A stretch of 64,000 bases of DNA from Ruminococcus sp. Its GTDB lineage: Bacteria > Bacillota > Clostridia > Oscillospirales > Ruminococcaceae. The stretch is taken from the NCBI GenBank assembly GCA_029062165.1, contig JAIDQQ010000024.1:186001-250000 (forward strand), written 5' to 3'. Below, one piece after another: positions 29,896-38,544 of the stretch (the first letter of the stretch is position 1; each line of letters starts with the position of its first letter). The notes beneath the pieces were generated by a model. It worked only from the letters and a program-made list of their open reading frames with translations. It had not been told where the DNA came from and did not search any database. The translations under genes were made by a program, and so were the position numbers.

Positions 29896-29960
29896 GACCT
29901 CTTATGAAGGCAGATACTGCGGAACTGCTTTTATTATATTTTTTTAAGGAGCTGGTTTTT

Positions 29961-30650
29961 TTGGATATTTTTGCAAGAGGGAAGAATATTCCTACGTATT
30001 CTTTCGGGAATCTTTTTGTAGAGGGTGAAAAATTTGCCGATACGATAAATATTTTACTCGAACGCTTTTATAACAATACCGATATAAGCGGTTATAAGTT
30101 TATGATAGTCGGACTTACAGAAGACAATTACGAAGCAAATCAGGTTATAATTCCGGAAATCACTGACGATAATTCAGTACGTATCAAATGGAACGTATCG
30201 GAAGATTTTACCGCACGTGCCGGAAAACTTCGTCTTGAACTCCGTGCATTCGAGGAAACGGACGGCGTTATAAATACCGTAATAAAATACGATATGTCAC
30301 CGGTAAACGTCAAGCCTACACTTAACGGTAAAAATGAACCTCTTCCAGATACGAACGAACAGTTTATAAACCATATGGCAGTAGTTACCGGTGAATGTCT
30401 CGGACAGTTACAGGACAGTGTTAATTCCGCAAACGTAGGACTTCAGGACGTTGTAAATAATTTCAATGTATGGGTACAAGGTCAGCTTAATTCTTTCAAT
30501 ATCGAGGAAACAAAAAAACGTCTCGACGATATGGAAGCCGATACTGCTGTATACCTTGCAAGACCTGAAGTTATTCCCGTGACACGTTCTGAATACGATT
30601 CAATCGGACATAAGAAAAATGCACTTTATGTCATAACAGAGGAGGACTGA
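29961..30650 (+). CDS. Phage baseplate/tail-like protein (BppU-like N-terminus)
   Basis: TTG start after AAGGAGC; beta-rich N-terminus then helical DSVNSANVGLQDVVNNFNVWVQGQLNSFN. Confidence 0.45.
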   Translation: MDIFARGKNIPTYSFGNLFVEGEKFADTINILLERFYNNTDISGYKFMIVGLTEDNYEANQVIIPEITDDNSVRIKWNVSEDFTARAGKLRLELRAFEETDGVINTVIKYDMSPVNVKPTLNGKNEPLPDTNEQFINHMAVVTGECLGQLQDSVNSANVGLQDVVNNFNVWVQGQLNSFNIEETKKRLDDMEADTAVYLARPEVIPVTRSEYDSIGHKKNALYVITEED

Positions 30651-30657
30651 TTTTTTT

Positions 30658-31599
30658 ATGAAAGGTAAAGGAACTTCTGAAAATCCGTATATCATAATGA
30701 CCGCTGATGATTTATTTTCCATGTCGGAAACAGGCGGTAATGATACTTATTTTTCACTCGGTACAGATATAGATTTCAATAATACGCCTTATGCCGAAAA
30801 TTTCATGCCGATACCTCTTAACTGTAAGAAACTTTCCGGAAACAGTCACGTAATAAGGAATGTAAATTACGTTACACCCGACGGTAATGCGAGTATGTTT
30901 GTTTTAACAGGCGAAACACAAAATATAACAATCGAAAACCTTTATATCGAAAATATAAGACTCTCCGGAAAAAATGTTTTTCTTTTCGGAAATTCCGGAA
31001 AAAACAACAGTATTTCACTTAAACACTGTACAGTAGTAATGAATGATATGATAATACTTGATGCAACGTCAGCAGACGAAAATTACAGACACTGTATAGT
31101 ACATGATGACGGTATTGCAGTTTCGGCGGATTACTGTACATTTGTAATAAAAGCACAGTCCTACAGGATATATCCGTTTTTTTCCGGAGACAGAATTTCA
31201 CATACACAGCTTAATCTTGAAATATATGCCAATGCCTTTGCCGGTACTACAGGCGGATATAATTCAATGATAACTGATTCAGTAGTTTCTGATTCGTATT
31301 TCTTCGTAAACATTGCAAGTAATAAAACTTCCGGTCTTGTGGCTGTTGATTTTTCTTCACATACGTGTAAGTTCAGCGGTTGTTATCTCGTATGTGATGT
31401 ATGTTCAGTAGTACTTAATGTCTACTGGTACGGCGAAATACAAAGTACATGTTTCTATGATATTGACGTATTACGGAAAAATAATCAGATTGCACTGGTT
31501 GACGGCGATAATCTGAAAAATATCCGCAGGCTTACAACTCAACAGTGTAAAGATGCTGAATATCTTCGTTCAATAGGATTCAGTTGTATGGGGGCATAA
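30658..31599 (+). CDS. Right-handed beta-helix/GLUG-like protein
   Basis: GKGTSENPYIIMTADDLFSMSETGGNDTYFSLGTDIDFNN. Confidence 0.5.
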   Translation: MKGKGTSENPYIIMTADDLFSMSETGGNDTYFSLGTDIDFNNTPYAENFMPIPLNCKKLSGNSHVIRNVNYVTPDGNASMFVLTGETQNITIENLYIENIRLSGKNVFLFGNSGKNNSISLKHCTVVMNDMIILDATSADENYRHCIVHDDGIAVSADYCTFVIKAQSYRIYPFFSGDRISHTQLNLEIYANAFAGTTGGYNSMITDSVVSDSYFFVNIASNKTSGLVAVDFSSHTCKFSGCYLVCDVCSVVLNVYWYGEIQSTCFYDIDVLRKNNQIALVDGDNLKNIRRLTTQQCKDAEYLRSIGFSCMGA

Positions 31600-31601
31600 G
31601 T

Positions 31602-31898
31602 ATGAGTTTCTGTATTGATTCTGAAAAAAATAATGGTTATCCCTGTATTGAGGGCTTACCGGAAATGCCGTCAGCAGATATGAAAAAAAAATATCCTTAT
31701 GGCTATATGGTCTGTACGGACGGCAAAAACAATGGCTATCCTTATATACGTGAACTTAACAGTATATCCGTAGAAAAATTTTCAGTGCTTTATTTCGGCG
31801 GAAAACTTATCAGTGAAATGTATTATGACGGTAATTTCATTTCATGTGCATACTTCAATGAAAAAGAAGTATTCAGTATAAAATATATAAGAAGTTGA
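31602..31898 (+). CDS. Small protein with repeated NNGYPxI motif, tail-fibre-associated-like
   Basis: MSFCIDSEKNNGYPCIEGLPEMP ... GKNNGYPYIRELN. Confidence 0.45.
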   Translation: MSFCIDSEKNNGYPCIEGLPEMPSADMKKKYPYGYMVCTDGKNNGYPYIRELNSISVEKFSVLYFGGKLISEMYYDGNFISCAYFNEKEVFSIKYIRS

Positions 31899-31906
31899 TT
31901 TAACAA

Positions 31907-31939
31907 AAAACGGTACTTTTTTTATGAAAGTACCGTTTT
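31907..31939. terminator. Bidirectional intrinsic terminator
   Basis: AAAACGGTACTTT ... AAAGTACCGTTTT between convergent genes. Confidence 0.8.
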
Positions 31940-31943
31940 GTCT

Positions 31944-32432
31944 TTACATATTTTCGTCATTGTTCTTGAAAGTCGTGGAGGCTTTAAGATTTGCCCCTAT
32001 TCTTGCCTTTACGGCTTTTATGTTCTGGAGATTCTTTGTGTAGTGATTTTCAGCTTCGTTCAGCATTTTTGCGACTGCAAGGGCGGCATTCTGCTGAACA
32101 ACTTTGGAAGAATTTTGTGATTTGGTGAGAATTTCAATAGCTTTTTTTCGTGCTTCAACGACAATTTTTTCATGTTCCACAAGCTGTGCAGCCCTGTCTT
32201 CTGCACGACGGACTATATCTTCCGCACTTGCCTTGGCGTTACTTAGGATACGTTGGCTTTCACGTTCAATTTCCTTGGCTTCCTTGAGTTCCTGTGTCAT
32301 ATTAAGACGTACATCATTTACGAGTTCACGGAGACGTTCACCGTCAATTATTTTCTTATGCTGGACAAACGGTATAGAAGTTGAATTGTCAAGCAGTTCG
32401 TCTATTTCGTCGAGTATTTCTTCAATATTCAT
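31944..32432 (-). CDS. Coiled-coil protein, ATPase-subunit-B-like
   Basis: Long Ala/Glu/Lys helical stretch; start MNIEEILDEIDELLDNS; downstream of coaD. Confidence 0.65.
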   Translation of the reverse strand: MNIEEILDEIDELLDNSTSIPFVQHKKIIDGERLRELVNDVRLNMTQELKEAKEIERESQRILSNAKASAEDIVRRAEDRAAQLVEHEKIVVEARKKAIEILTKSQNSSKVVQQNAALAVAKMLNEAENHYTKNLQNIKAVKARIGANLKASTTFKNNDENM

Positions 32433-32442
32433 GTTATAAAAT

Positions 32443-32934
32443 CTACCTTTCTTTAACAAGTCTCTGTTGTATATTTTCAAGAATCACTTCCGGTACAAAA
32501 TGACTTATATCACCGCCGAAATAAGCAATCTGCTTTACAACGCTTGAACTTAGATACATATTTTCCGAAGCAGTCGTGAGGAAAACTGTTTCTGCCTCCG
32601 GATAAAGTTTTTTGTTAGCAAGAGCCATCTGAAATTCGTATTCAAAATCGCTTACGGCACGCAGACCTTTTACAATGGCTACCGCCCCGACGTTCCGGAC
32701 GTAATCGGCGAGAAGACCGTCGAGAATGTCAATTACTACATTATCGAGATTATGTGTGACAGCTTCAATCATCAACATTCTTTCGGTTGCCGTGAAACTC
32801 GGTTCAGATTTTCCGGCATTTCGGGAAATAAGCACTATAACTTTATCGAAAAGTTTGGATGCTCTTGTAATTATATCAAGATGTCCTAAAGTCACAGGGT
32901 CAAAACTTCCTGGGCATACGGCTATTCTACGCAT
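32443..32934 (-). CDS. coaD: Phosphopantetheine adenylyltransferase
   Basis: AVCPGSFDPVTLGHLDIITRA, VAIVKGLRAVSDFEYEFQMALAN. Confidence 0.97.
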   Translation of the reverse strand: MRRIAVCPGSFDPVTLGHLDIITRASKLFDKVIVLISRNAGKSEPSFTATERMLMIEAVTHNLDNVVIDILDGLLADYVRNVGAVAIVKGLRAVSDFEYEFQMALANKKLYPEAETVFLTTASENMYLSSSVVKQIAYFGGDISHFVPEVILENIQQRLVKER

Positions 32935-33487
32935 TTTCGGACACCTCCGGAAAAGATTTGCATATTATGGAAATATTTATTTTTCCGTAATGATATGTTT
33001 TTCTTAAAGTACAGTTTTCCGGCATGACAGGTTCACCGGCTTCGGCTTCGTATTCGCATATAATAATACCGCCGTCCCTGACCTTTTCCGCAACAAACGG
33101 CAGAATATTATCAACATGGTTGTGCCGGTAAGGTGGGTCAAGAATTACAATATCGAAAATATTTCCTGTAAGCTTTATATAGTCGTAACTGTCACGGCTG
33201 ATAACTTCCGACTGTCTTTCAAAACCGACGGCACGTATATTATTATTTATACACCGTATGGCTCTTTGTGAACTGTCCACGAAAACAGCCCTTGACGCAC
33301 CACGGCTGATAGCCTCAATGCCCATCTGACCGCTACCGGCGAAGAGGTCAAGGACATAAGTTCCGGCGATTTCAAACTGTATAGCTGAAAAAACAGCTTC
33401 CTTGACTTTATCTGTAGTAGGTCTCACGTCGAGACCTTCAGGGGCTGTTAATTTTCTGCCCCTTGCAGTACCTGTAATAACTCTCAT
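32927..33487 (-). CDS. rsmD: 16S rRNA (guanine966-N2)-methyltransferase
   Basis: MRVITGTARGRKLTAPEGLDVRPTTDKVKEAVFSAIQ, VILDPPY. Confidence 0.96.
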   Translation of the reverse strand: MRVITGTARGRKLTAPEGLDVRPTTDKVKEAVFSAIQFEIAGTYVLDLFAGSGQMGIEAISRGASRAVFVDSSQRAIRCINNNIRAVGFERQSEVISRDSYDYIKLTGNIFDIVILDPPYRHNHVDNILPFVAEKVRDGGIIICEYEAEAGEPVMPENCTLRKTYHYGKINISIICKSFPEVSENA

Positions 33488-33667
33488 TTACACACTCCGC
33501 AACCACACAGTAAAAAAAGTGCGGTTTTCCGCATTTACGGCATACGGTTGCCGATGTTTATATAAGACTTATTATACCTTATTTTGCGGTGTTTGTCTAT
33601 ATTATTTTATAAAGATAGGTAAAACTTCACAAAAAAACATTTTTCTGTTTGTAAAAAATGACATAGA

Positions 33668-34210
33668 TTACTGTCTGTTGAAGTAATCAATTTTTCCGGA
33701 GGGTCTGAAATAAGTTCTTATATAGCCGTCAGTGGAGAGTATGACAAATTCGTTTGAATCTTCAATATAGTAAACGCCGTCACCGTCTTCGGCTTCGTAC
33801 TTGAAGAGTGCATCAGGATTATTTATAACATCACTTGCACCTTTTTCGTAATCTTTAGCGTTGAAATAATTAAAATCGTTTTCAAATTCGCTTCCATGTT
33901 TTTCAAAATGCTGATTAAGTAATTTTTCATTCCGGAAATGATATTCAACATAACTGTTGCCGTCGGAAAAAATTTCCTCCGGATTTCCGGAAATAATTTC
34001 AGTAACATCTTCCGTAACTGTTTCAACAGCAGTTTCAGAAATATTTTCAGAAACATTTTCCGGAGCAGATTCGGAATAACTTTCTGAATAACTTTCGCTT
34101 ACGGAAATATCTGTCTTTTCATTTTCGGTATCTATATTTGCGACAGCTACACCTGAACCGGCAAGAATTACGATAATTCCGGAAATAATACTTGCAATTT
34201 TTTTGTTCAT
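33668..34210 (-). CDS. Secreted/anchored hypothetical protein with Ser-Glu repeats
   Basis: N-terminal signal/TM then SESYSESYSESAPENVSENISETAVETVTEDVTEIIS. Confidence 0.6.
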   Translation of the reverse strand: MNKKIASIISGIIVILAGSGVAVANIDTENEKTDISVSESYSESYSESAPENVSENISETAVETVTEDVTEIISGNPEEIFSDGNSYVEYHFRNEKLLNQHFEKHGSEFENDFNYFNAKDYEKGASDVINNPDALFKYEAEDGDGVYYIEDSNEFVILSTDGYIRTYFRPSGKIDYFNRQ

Positions 34211-34683
34211 AATATAATATCCTCAAATTTTGCGTTGATAGTTTCCGCAAGCCTTACAGGTGAAAGATGTATCTGTAAACCGATTCTTCCACCGCTTATG
34301 TAGAATAACGGAAGATTTTCCGCACTTTTATGTATGACTGTCGGAAACTGTTTCTTCATGCCTATGGGAGTACACCCACCACGGACGTATCCGGTAATTT
34401 TGTTGATATCCTTTACGTGTATTAACTCTACTGATTTTTCCCCTACGCTTTTTGCCGATTTTTTTAAATCGAGTTCTTCGGCAACCGGTAGCAGAAAACA
34501 GTAATATCCGCCGGATTTTCCGTGTGCAACCAGTGTCTTGAAAGTTTCTTCCGGAGATTGTCCGAGAGCTTCCGCACAGGTTATACCGTCAATAAATTCC
34601 TCGCATTCATAGGACTGTGTTGTATATTCGACTTTGTTTTTTTCCAGAAAACGCATAGCATTTGTTTTGTTTTCTTTTGACAT
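34207..34683 (-). CDS. ybaK: Cys-tRNA(Pro) deacylase YbaK
   Basis: TFKTLVAHGKSGGYYCFLLPV, GYVRGGCTPIGMKKQFPTVIH. Confidence 0.93.
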   Translation of the reverse strand: MSKENKTNAMRFLEKNKVEYTTQSYECEEFIDGITCAEALGQSPEETFKTLVAHGKSGGYYCFLLPVAEELDLKKSAKSVGEKSVELIHVKDINKITGYVRGGCTPIGMKKQFPTVIHKSAENLPLFYISGGRIGLQIHLSPVRLAETINAKFEDIIL

Positions 34684-34687
34684 GAAA

Positions 34688-35305
34688 TCACCTTTTTTCT
34701 GAATTTATTTTACTGTAGATACAGCCACAGTAATTCTGCCGGTAGAGATTATATTTCCGTGAAAGTTCTATCGAGTGTTTATAACCGTCATGTTTCTTGA
34801 AATCGGAAAAAAGATAATCCACACCATATTTACCGGAAATTTCCGCACCGCACTGATTAATGAAAGTACAGTCTTTATGCGGACTTATTGTCAGGGTAGT
34901 AGTGAAATAGTCGCAGTTCAGTGACTTTGCTTTCTGTGCGGACATTTCAAGCCGGTGCGATATGCATTTCTGACAGCGTTCACTTCTTTCGGGGAGAGTT
35001 TCTAGACCTTTTGCGAGTTGATAGAAAATTTCCGGATTATATTCTTCTTCGATAATTTCAATATCGAGATTCATTTCATGGACAAGTCTTTTCAGTTCGT
35101 CGAGACGGTATATAAATTCACTTTCCGGCGATATGTTCGGATTACAGAAATAAAGCGTTATATTGAAATATTCTTCAAGTACGCACAGTGTATGACTACT
35201 GCACGGCGCACAGCATACGTGCAGTAAAAGTGACGGTTTATCACCGGATTTTTTTAATTGATTTAATTTGTCGTCGAGTAGTTTACCATAGTTTATTTTG
35301 TTCAT
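34688..35305 (-). CDS. queH: Epoxyqueuosine reductase QueH
   Basis: LLLHVCCAPCSSHTLCVLEEY, CNPNISPESEFIYRLDELKRL. Confidence 0.93.
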   Translation of the reverse strand: MNKINYGKLLDDKLNQLKKSGDKPSLLLHVCCAPCSSHTLCVLEEYFNITLYFCNPNISPESEFIYRLDELKRLVHEMNLDIEIIEEEYNPEIFYQLAKGLETLPERSERCQKCISHRLEMSAQKAKSLNCDYFTTTLTISPHKDCTFINQCGAEISGKYGVDYLFSDFKKHDGYKHSIELSRKYNLYRQNYCGCIYSKINSEKR

Positions 35306-36171
35306 TATTTGTCCTCGAGATTTTTAAGAGCTTTTATTTCGTCACGATTGAGTTTTATTTCAGCATCTTTCAGTAACTTTACTTCGCTTCTGTCGAGGAC
35401 TACCGGTACTTCCGACTTATCGGTTTTTATACGGAGTTTTCCGGTAATAATATTAGCGTCTTCAACTCTGCCCTTTATGCCGTCGGGAGTTACTACCAAT
35501 GCACCTACTTTAGGAGTTATTTTCAGAAGTTCTTCGTAAGCATTCTGTTCATTTTTCAGACAACACATAAGTCTACCGCACGTACCGGAAATTTTTGACG
35601 GATTAAGTGAAAGTCCCTGCTCCTTAGCCATTTTTATTGATACCGGCTGGAAATCATCTATATAACTTTTACAACAAAATTCACGTCCGCATATGCCCAG
35701 ACCACCTAAAATTTTAGCCTCATCACGTACACCAATCTGTCTTAACTCTATACGTGTACGGAAAATTCCAGCCAAATCCTTGACGAGTTCACGGAAATCA
35801 ACACGGTTTTCAGCGGTAAAGTAGAAAAGCAGTTTGCTGTTATCGAAAGCACATTCAACATCAACGAGATTCATTTTCAGATTACGTAATTTTATTTTTT
35901 CCTCGCATATCCTGAAAGCGTCTTTTTCTTTCTGCTGTTTTCTGTAGAGTATTTTCAAATCGTATTCGTTGGCGTGCCTTAGGACAGGTTTAAGCGGTGA
36001 CGTAAAAAAATTATCGTCAATCATTCTGTTAGCTATGACTATTTCACCGCATTCAGTACCACCGGCGGTTTCTACTATGACCATATCGCCGATATTGGTA
36101 CTTATTCCCTCCGGTGCAAAATAATATATTTTACCCGCCTTTTTAAATCGGATTCCTACAATTTCTTTCAT
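35305..36171 (-). CDS. ricT: PSP1-domain regulatory protein RicT/YaaT
   Basis: DEAKILGGLGICGREFCCKSYIDDFQPVSIKMAKEQGLSLNPSKISGTCGRLMCCLKNE. Confidence 0.95.
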   Translation of the reverse strand: MKEIVGIRFKKAGKIYYFAPEGISTNIGDMVIVETAGGTECGEIVIANRMIDDNFFTSPLKPVLRHANEYDLKILYRKQQKEKDAFRICEEKIKLRNLKMNLVDVECAFDNSKLLFYFTAENRVDFRELVKDLAGIFRTRIELRQIGVRDEAKILGGLGICGREFCCKSYIDDFQPVSIKMAKEQGLSLNPSKISGTCGRLMCCLKNEQNAYEELLKITPKVGALVVTPDGIKGRVEDANIITGKLRIKTDKSEVPVVLDRSEVKLLKDAEIKLNRDEIKALKNLEDK

Positions 36172-36189
36172 AAAAATTCCTCCGGTATT

Positions 36190-37173
36190 TTATATTAATG
36201 TTTCGGTAATTTCCGCACATAATGCCGACAGTGCAAGGTTTATATTGACATTGCATTCTATCGTATGCCATGCACGTTCTATAGAGTTATGAATTTTTTC
36301 TGCCTGTCGGGATGTCAGAATATACGATAATCTGACAGCACCCTCACGATAACAGCCTATATTATCGGCTTCGGGATTCTGAATAAGTACGGCAGAATCT
36401 CTTATTATATTATCAAGCATAGAGAGTACCGTTTTAACAACAGGTCTTTCCTTGCCGAGTGTGTATAACGTCGTATCAAGTGAATATTCGTCTTTTCTAA
36501 TTATACTATCAGTGAGCATTTTTGTCAAATCAATATGCTGACGTAAATCTTCATTCCGGATATATTCCGTACACATTCCGATATTACCGTGAAAACATTC
36601 TATAGATTTTCTTATTTCCTGTTTACCGTAACCGCTTTCAGTAAGGGAATTTTCCGCCTGTTCTTCGGTACAGGGTGATACTCCGAAACATACACATCTT
36701 GAAATGATAGTCGGCAGGAAATCGGCTTTTGTTTCCGACGTGAATATAAAATATACATAGTCGGGTGGTTCTTCGATTATTTTCAGTAACGTATTCTGTG
36801 TGCGGACGTCCATGTTGTGACAGTCACGGAATATATATACTTTACAGTCTGTATCGTTGTTAGGCTTTATGAATGCATCTGTACATATTTTCCGTGCGGT
36901 ATCGACTGAATAGCCCCCCGATTTTCCGGAAGTCCCGACGTATTTCACATCAGGGTGCGTATCAGCTTGGATATTCCTACAGGTACTACATACGCCACAT
37001 GGCATATTGTCGACAGGATTCGGACACATTAAAAGACCTGTATATAATTCCGCCATTAGTTTTTTACCCGTACCATTTTCGCCGTAAAAAAGTACCGTAT
37101 GGGCAAAACGTCCGGATTTTTTCATATTGCATAGATTTGAAATCAATAAATTATTTCCGTAAATTTTTTTCAT
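36190..37173 (-). CDS. holB: DNA polymerase III delta' subunit
   Basis: HTVLFYGENGTGKKLMAELYTG, CPNPVDNMPCGVCSTCR, LLKIIEEPPDYVYFIFTS. Confidence 0.92.
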   Translation of the reverse strand: MKKIYGNNLLISNLCNMKKSGRFAHTVLFYGENGTGKKLMAELYTGLLMCPNPVDNMPCGVCSTCRNIQADTHPDVKYVGTSGKSGGYSVDTARKICTDAFIKPNNDTDCKVYIFRDCHNMDVRTQNTLLKIIEEPPDYVYFIFTSETKADFLPTIISRCVCFGVSPCTEEQAENSLTESGYGKQEIRKSIECFHGNIGMCTEYIRNEDLRQHIDLTKMLTDSIIRKDEYSLDTTLYTLGKERPVVKTVLSMLDNIIRDSAVLIQNPEADNIGCYREGAVRLSYILTSRQAEKIHNSIERAWHTIECNVNINLALSALCAEITETLI

Positions 37174-37202
37174 AAATAAACCTCGTTTATTCTGTGATAA
37201 TA

Positions 37203-38531
37203 TTATTTTACCACAATTACTTCCGAAATGCCATACTTCCGGAAAATATTTACAGAATTTTTGTCAATGCGTTCACCGCTTGCAACAATAGGTATCGCTG
37301 GCGGACATGGTACTTTTACAGACGCACATATTCTGTCGACTGCTTCTTCAACAGATATAGTTTCACATTCAGAGAATACCGCATCATGTACAGACATTAC
37401 ACGCTCCGGAAGTTCCGGTCTGAAGTCCATAGTATACGGCGGTATCCTGTTACAGATTTCAAGGGCTTCCGAAAGAGCATTATATAATATATCGTAATCG
37501 CAACCAGTACATACCGGCGACATAAGAAGTACTATTATTGTACTGTCCGAATATTCGCATTCTACACCGTACCGACGGAGCAGGTCTGCAAGTTCGTTAC
37601 CGTTGTAACCGCTTTCGCTTGCCTTTATCGTAATATGAAACGGTTCACTTTCTGAAAATATAAGTCTGTCGGAAAAATCCCACCGAAAACTTTCTATATA
37701 TCTTATATTTGATTCTATATCCGATTTTATTGAATCTTCTATATATTTATTGCATAAGTCAAGGGACATCATAATTAGATACGACGGACTTGTTGACCCG
37801 AACATACTCATTGCCTGTTTGAGTATCGGGACATATTCTGGTACGGACGTATGAAGCATTGCCGAACCTGTAAGAGCAGGTAACATTTTATGGGCGGAAT
37901 CGCAACACAAATCCGCTCCGAGTGTTATCGGGTGTATATCGTCTTTCATAAATTTCAAGTGCGCTCCGTGTGCGTTATCGACAATAAGGCGTGCGTTATA
38001 TTTATGACATATTTCAGCCAGTACCGATATATCAGCAGTTTTTCCGGTATAGTCCGGTGACGTGACGTACAGTGCAGACGGTACGCCGGAATTTTTCAGT
38101 AAGTTTTCAACAGTATTTATGTTTATGTTTCCGGAAAGTATTCCGGTTTTGTATTCCGGTAAAATCCATTCAACGTCAAGGTCAAGCAAGGCGACGGCAT
38201 TTAAGAAAGCCCTGTGTACGTTACGTATGGCGAAAATTTTTCTGTTTTCCGACTTCATGATATAAAGCATAGTCTGTATGCACAGTGTAGAACCTCCGGC
38301 AGAATATACCGTACCGGCTGTGCCGTAAAGTTCCGACATATTTTTTTCACTCTGTGCGATAATCCCACCGGCTTCAAAAAGACTGTCCGCACCGGATATT
38401 TCCGTTATATCGAAAGAGTACATTTCCGAAAATGCTGGTACAGGTGCTATGCCCTTATGAGCAGGCATATGACACCGTAGTGTTCCGGATTGTGCGTATT
38501 TCTTAAGAAAATCATATACAGGTGTATTCAT
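37203..38531 (-). CDS. Orn/Lys/Arg decarboxylase family protein
   Basis: RCHMPAHKG, DITEISGADSLFEAGGII, SAHKMLPALTGSAMLH. Confidence 0.9.
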   Translation of the reverse strand: MNTPVYDFLKKYAQSGTLRCHMPAHKGIAPVPAFSEMYSFDITEISGADSLFEAGGIIAQSEKNMSELYGTAGTVYSAGGSTLCIQTMLYIMKSENRKIFAIRNVHRAFLNAVALLDLDVEWILPEYKTGILSGNININTVENLLKNSGVPSALYVTSPDYTGKTADISVLAEICHKYNARLIVDNAHGAHLKFMKDDIHPITLGADLCCDSAHKMLPALTGSAMLHTSVPEYVPILKQAMSMFGSTSPSYLIMMSLDLCNKYIEDSIKSDIESNIRYIESFRWDFSDRLIFSESEPFHITIKASESGYNGNELADLLRRYGVECEYSDSTIIVLLMSPVCTGCDYDILYNALSEALEICNRIPPYTMDFRPELPERVMSVHDAVFSECETISVEEAVDRICASVKVPCPPAIPIVASGERIDKNSVNIFRKYGISEVIVVK

Positions 38532-38544
38532 ATAAAAAAACTCC

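Noticed and set aside
29961-31898. Diversity-generating retroelement targeting the tail-like genes
   Set aside because: No reverse transcriptase ORF and no template/variable repeat pair seen nearby
32104-32439. Antisense ORF rich in Ser/Arg opposite the coiled-coil gene
   Set aside because: Reverse-strand shadow of a Glu/Lys/Ala-rich coding sequence
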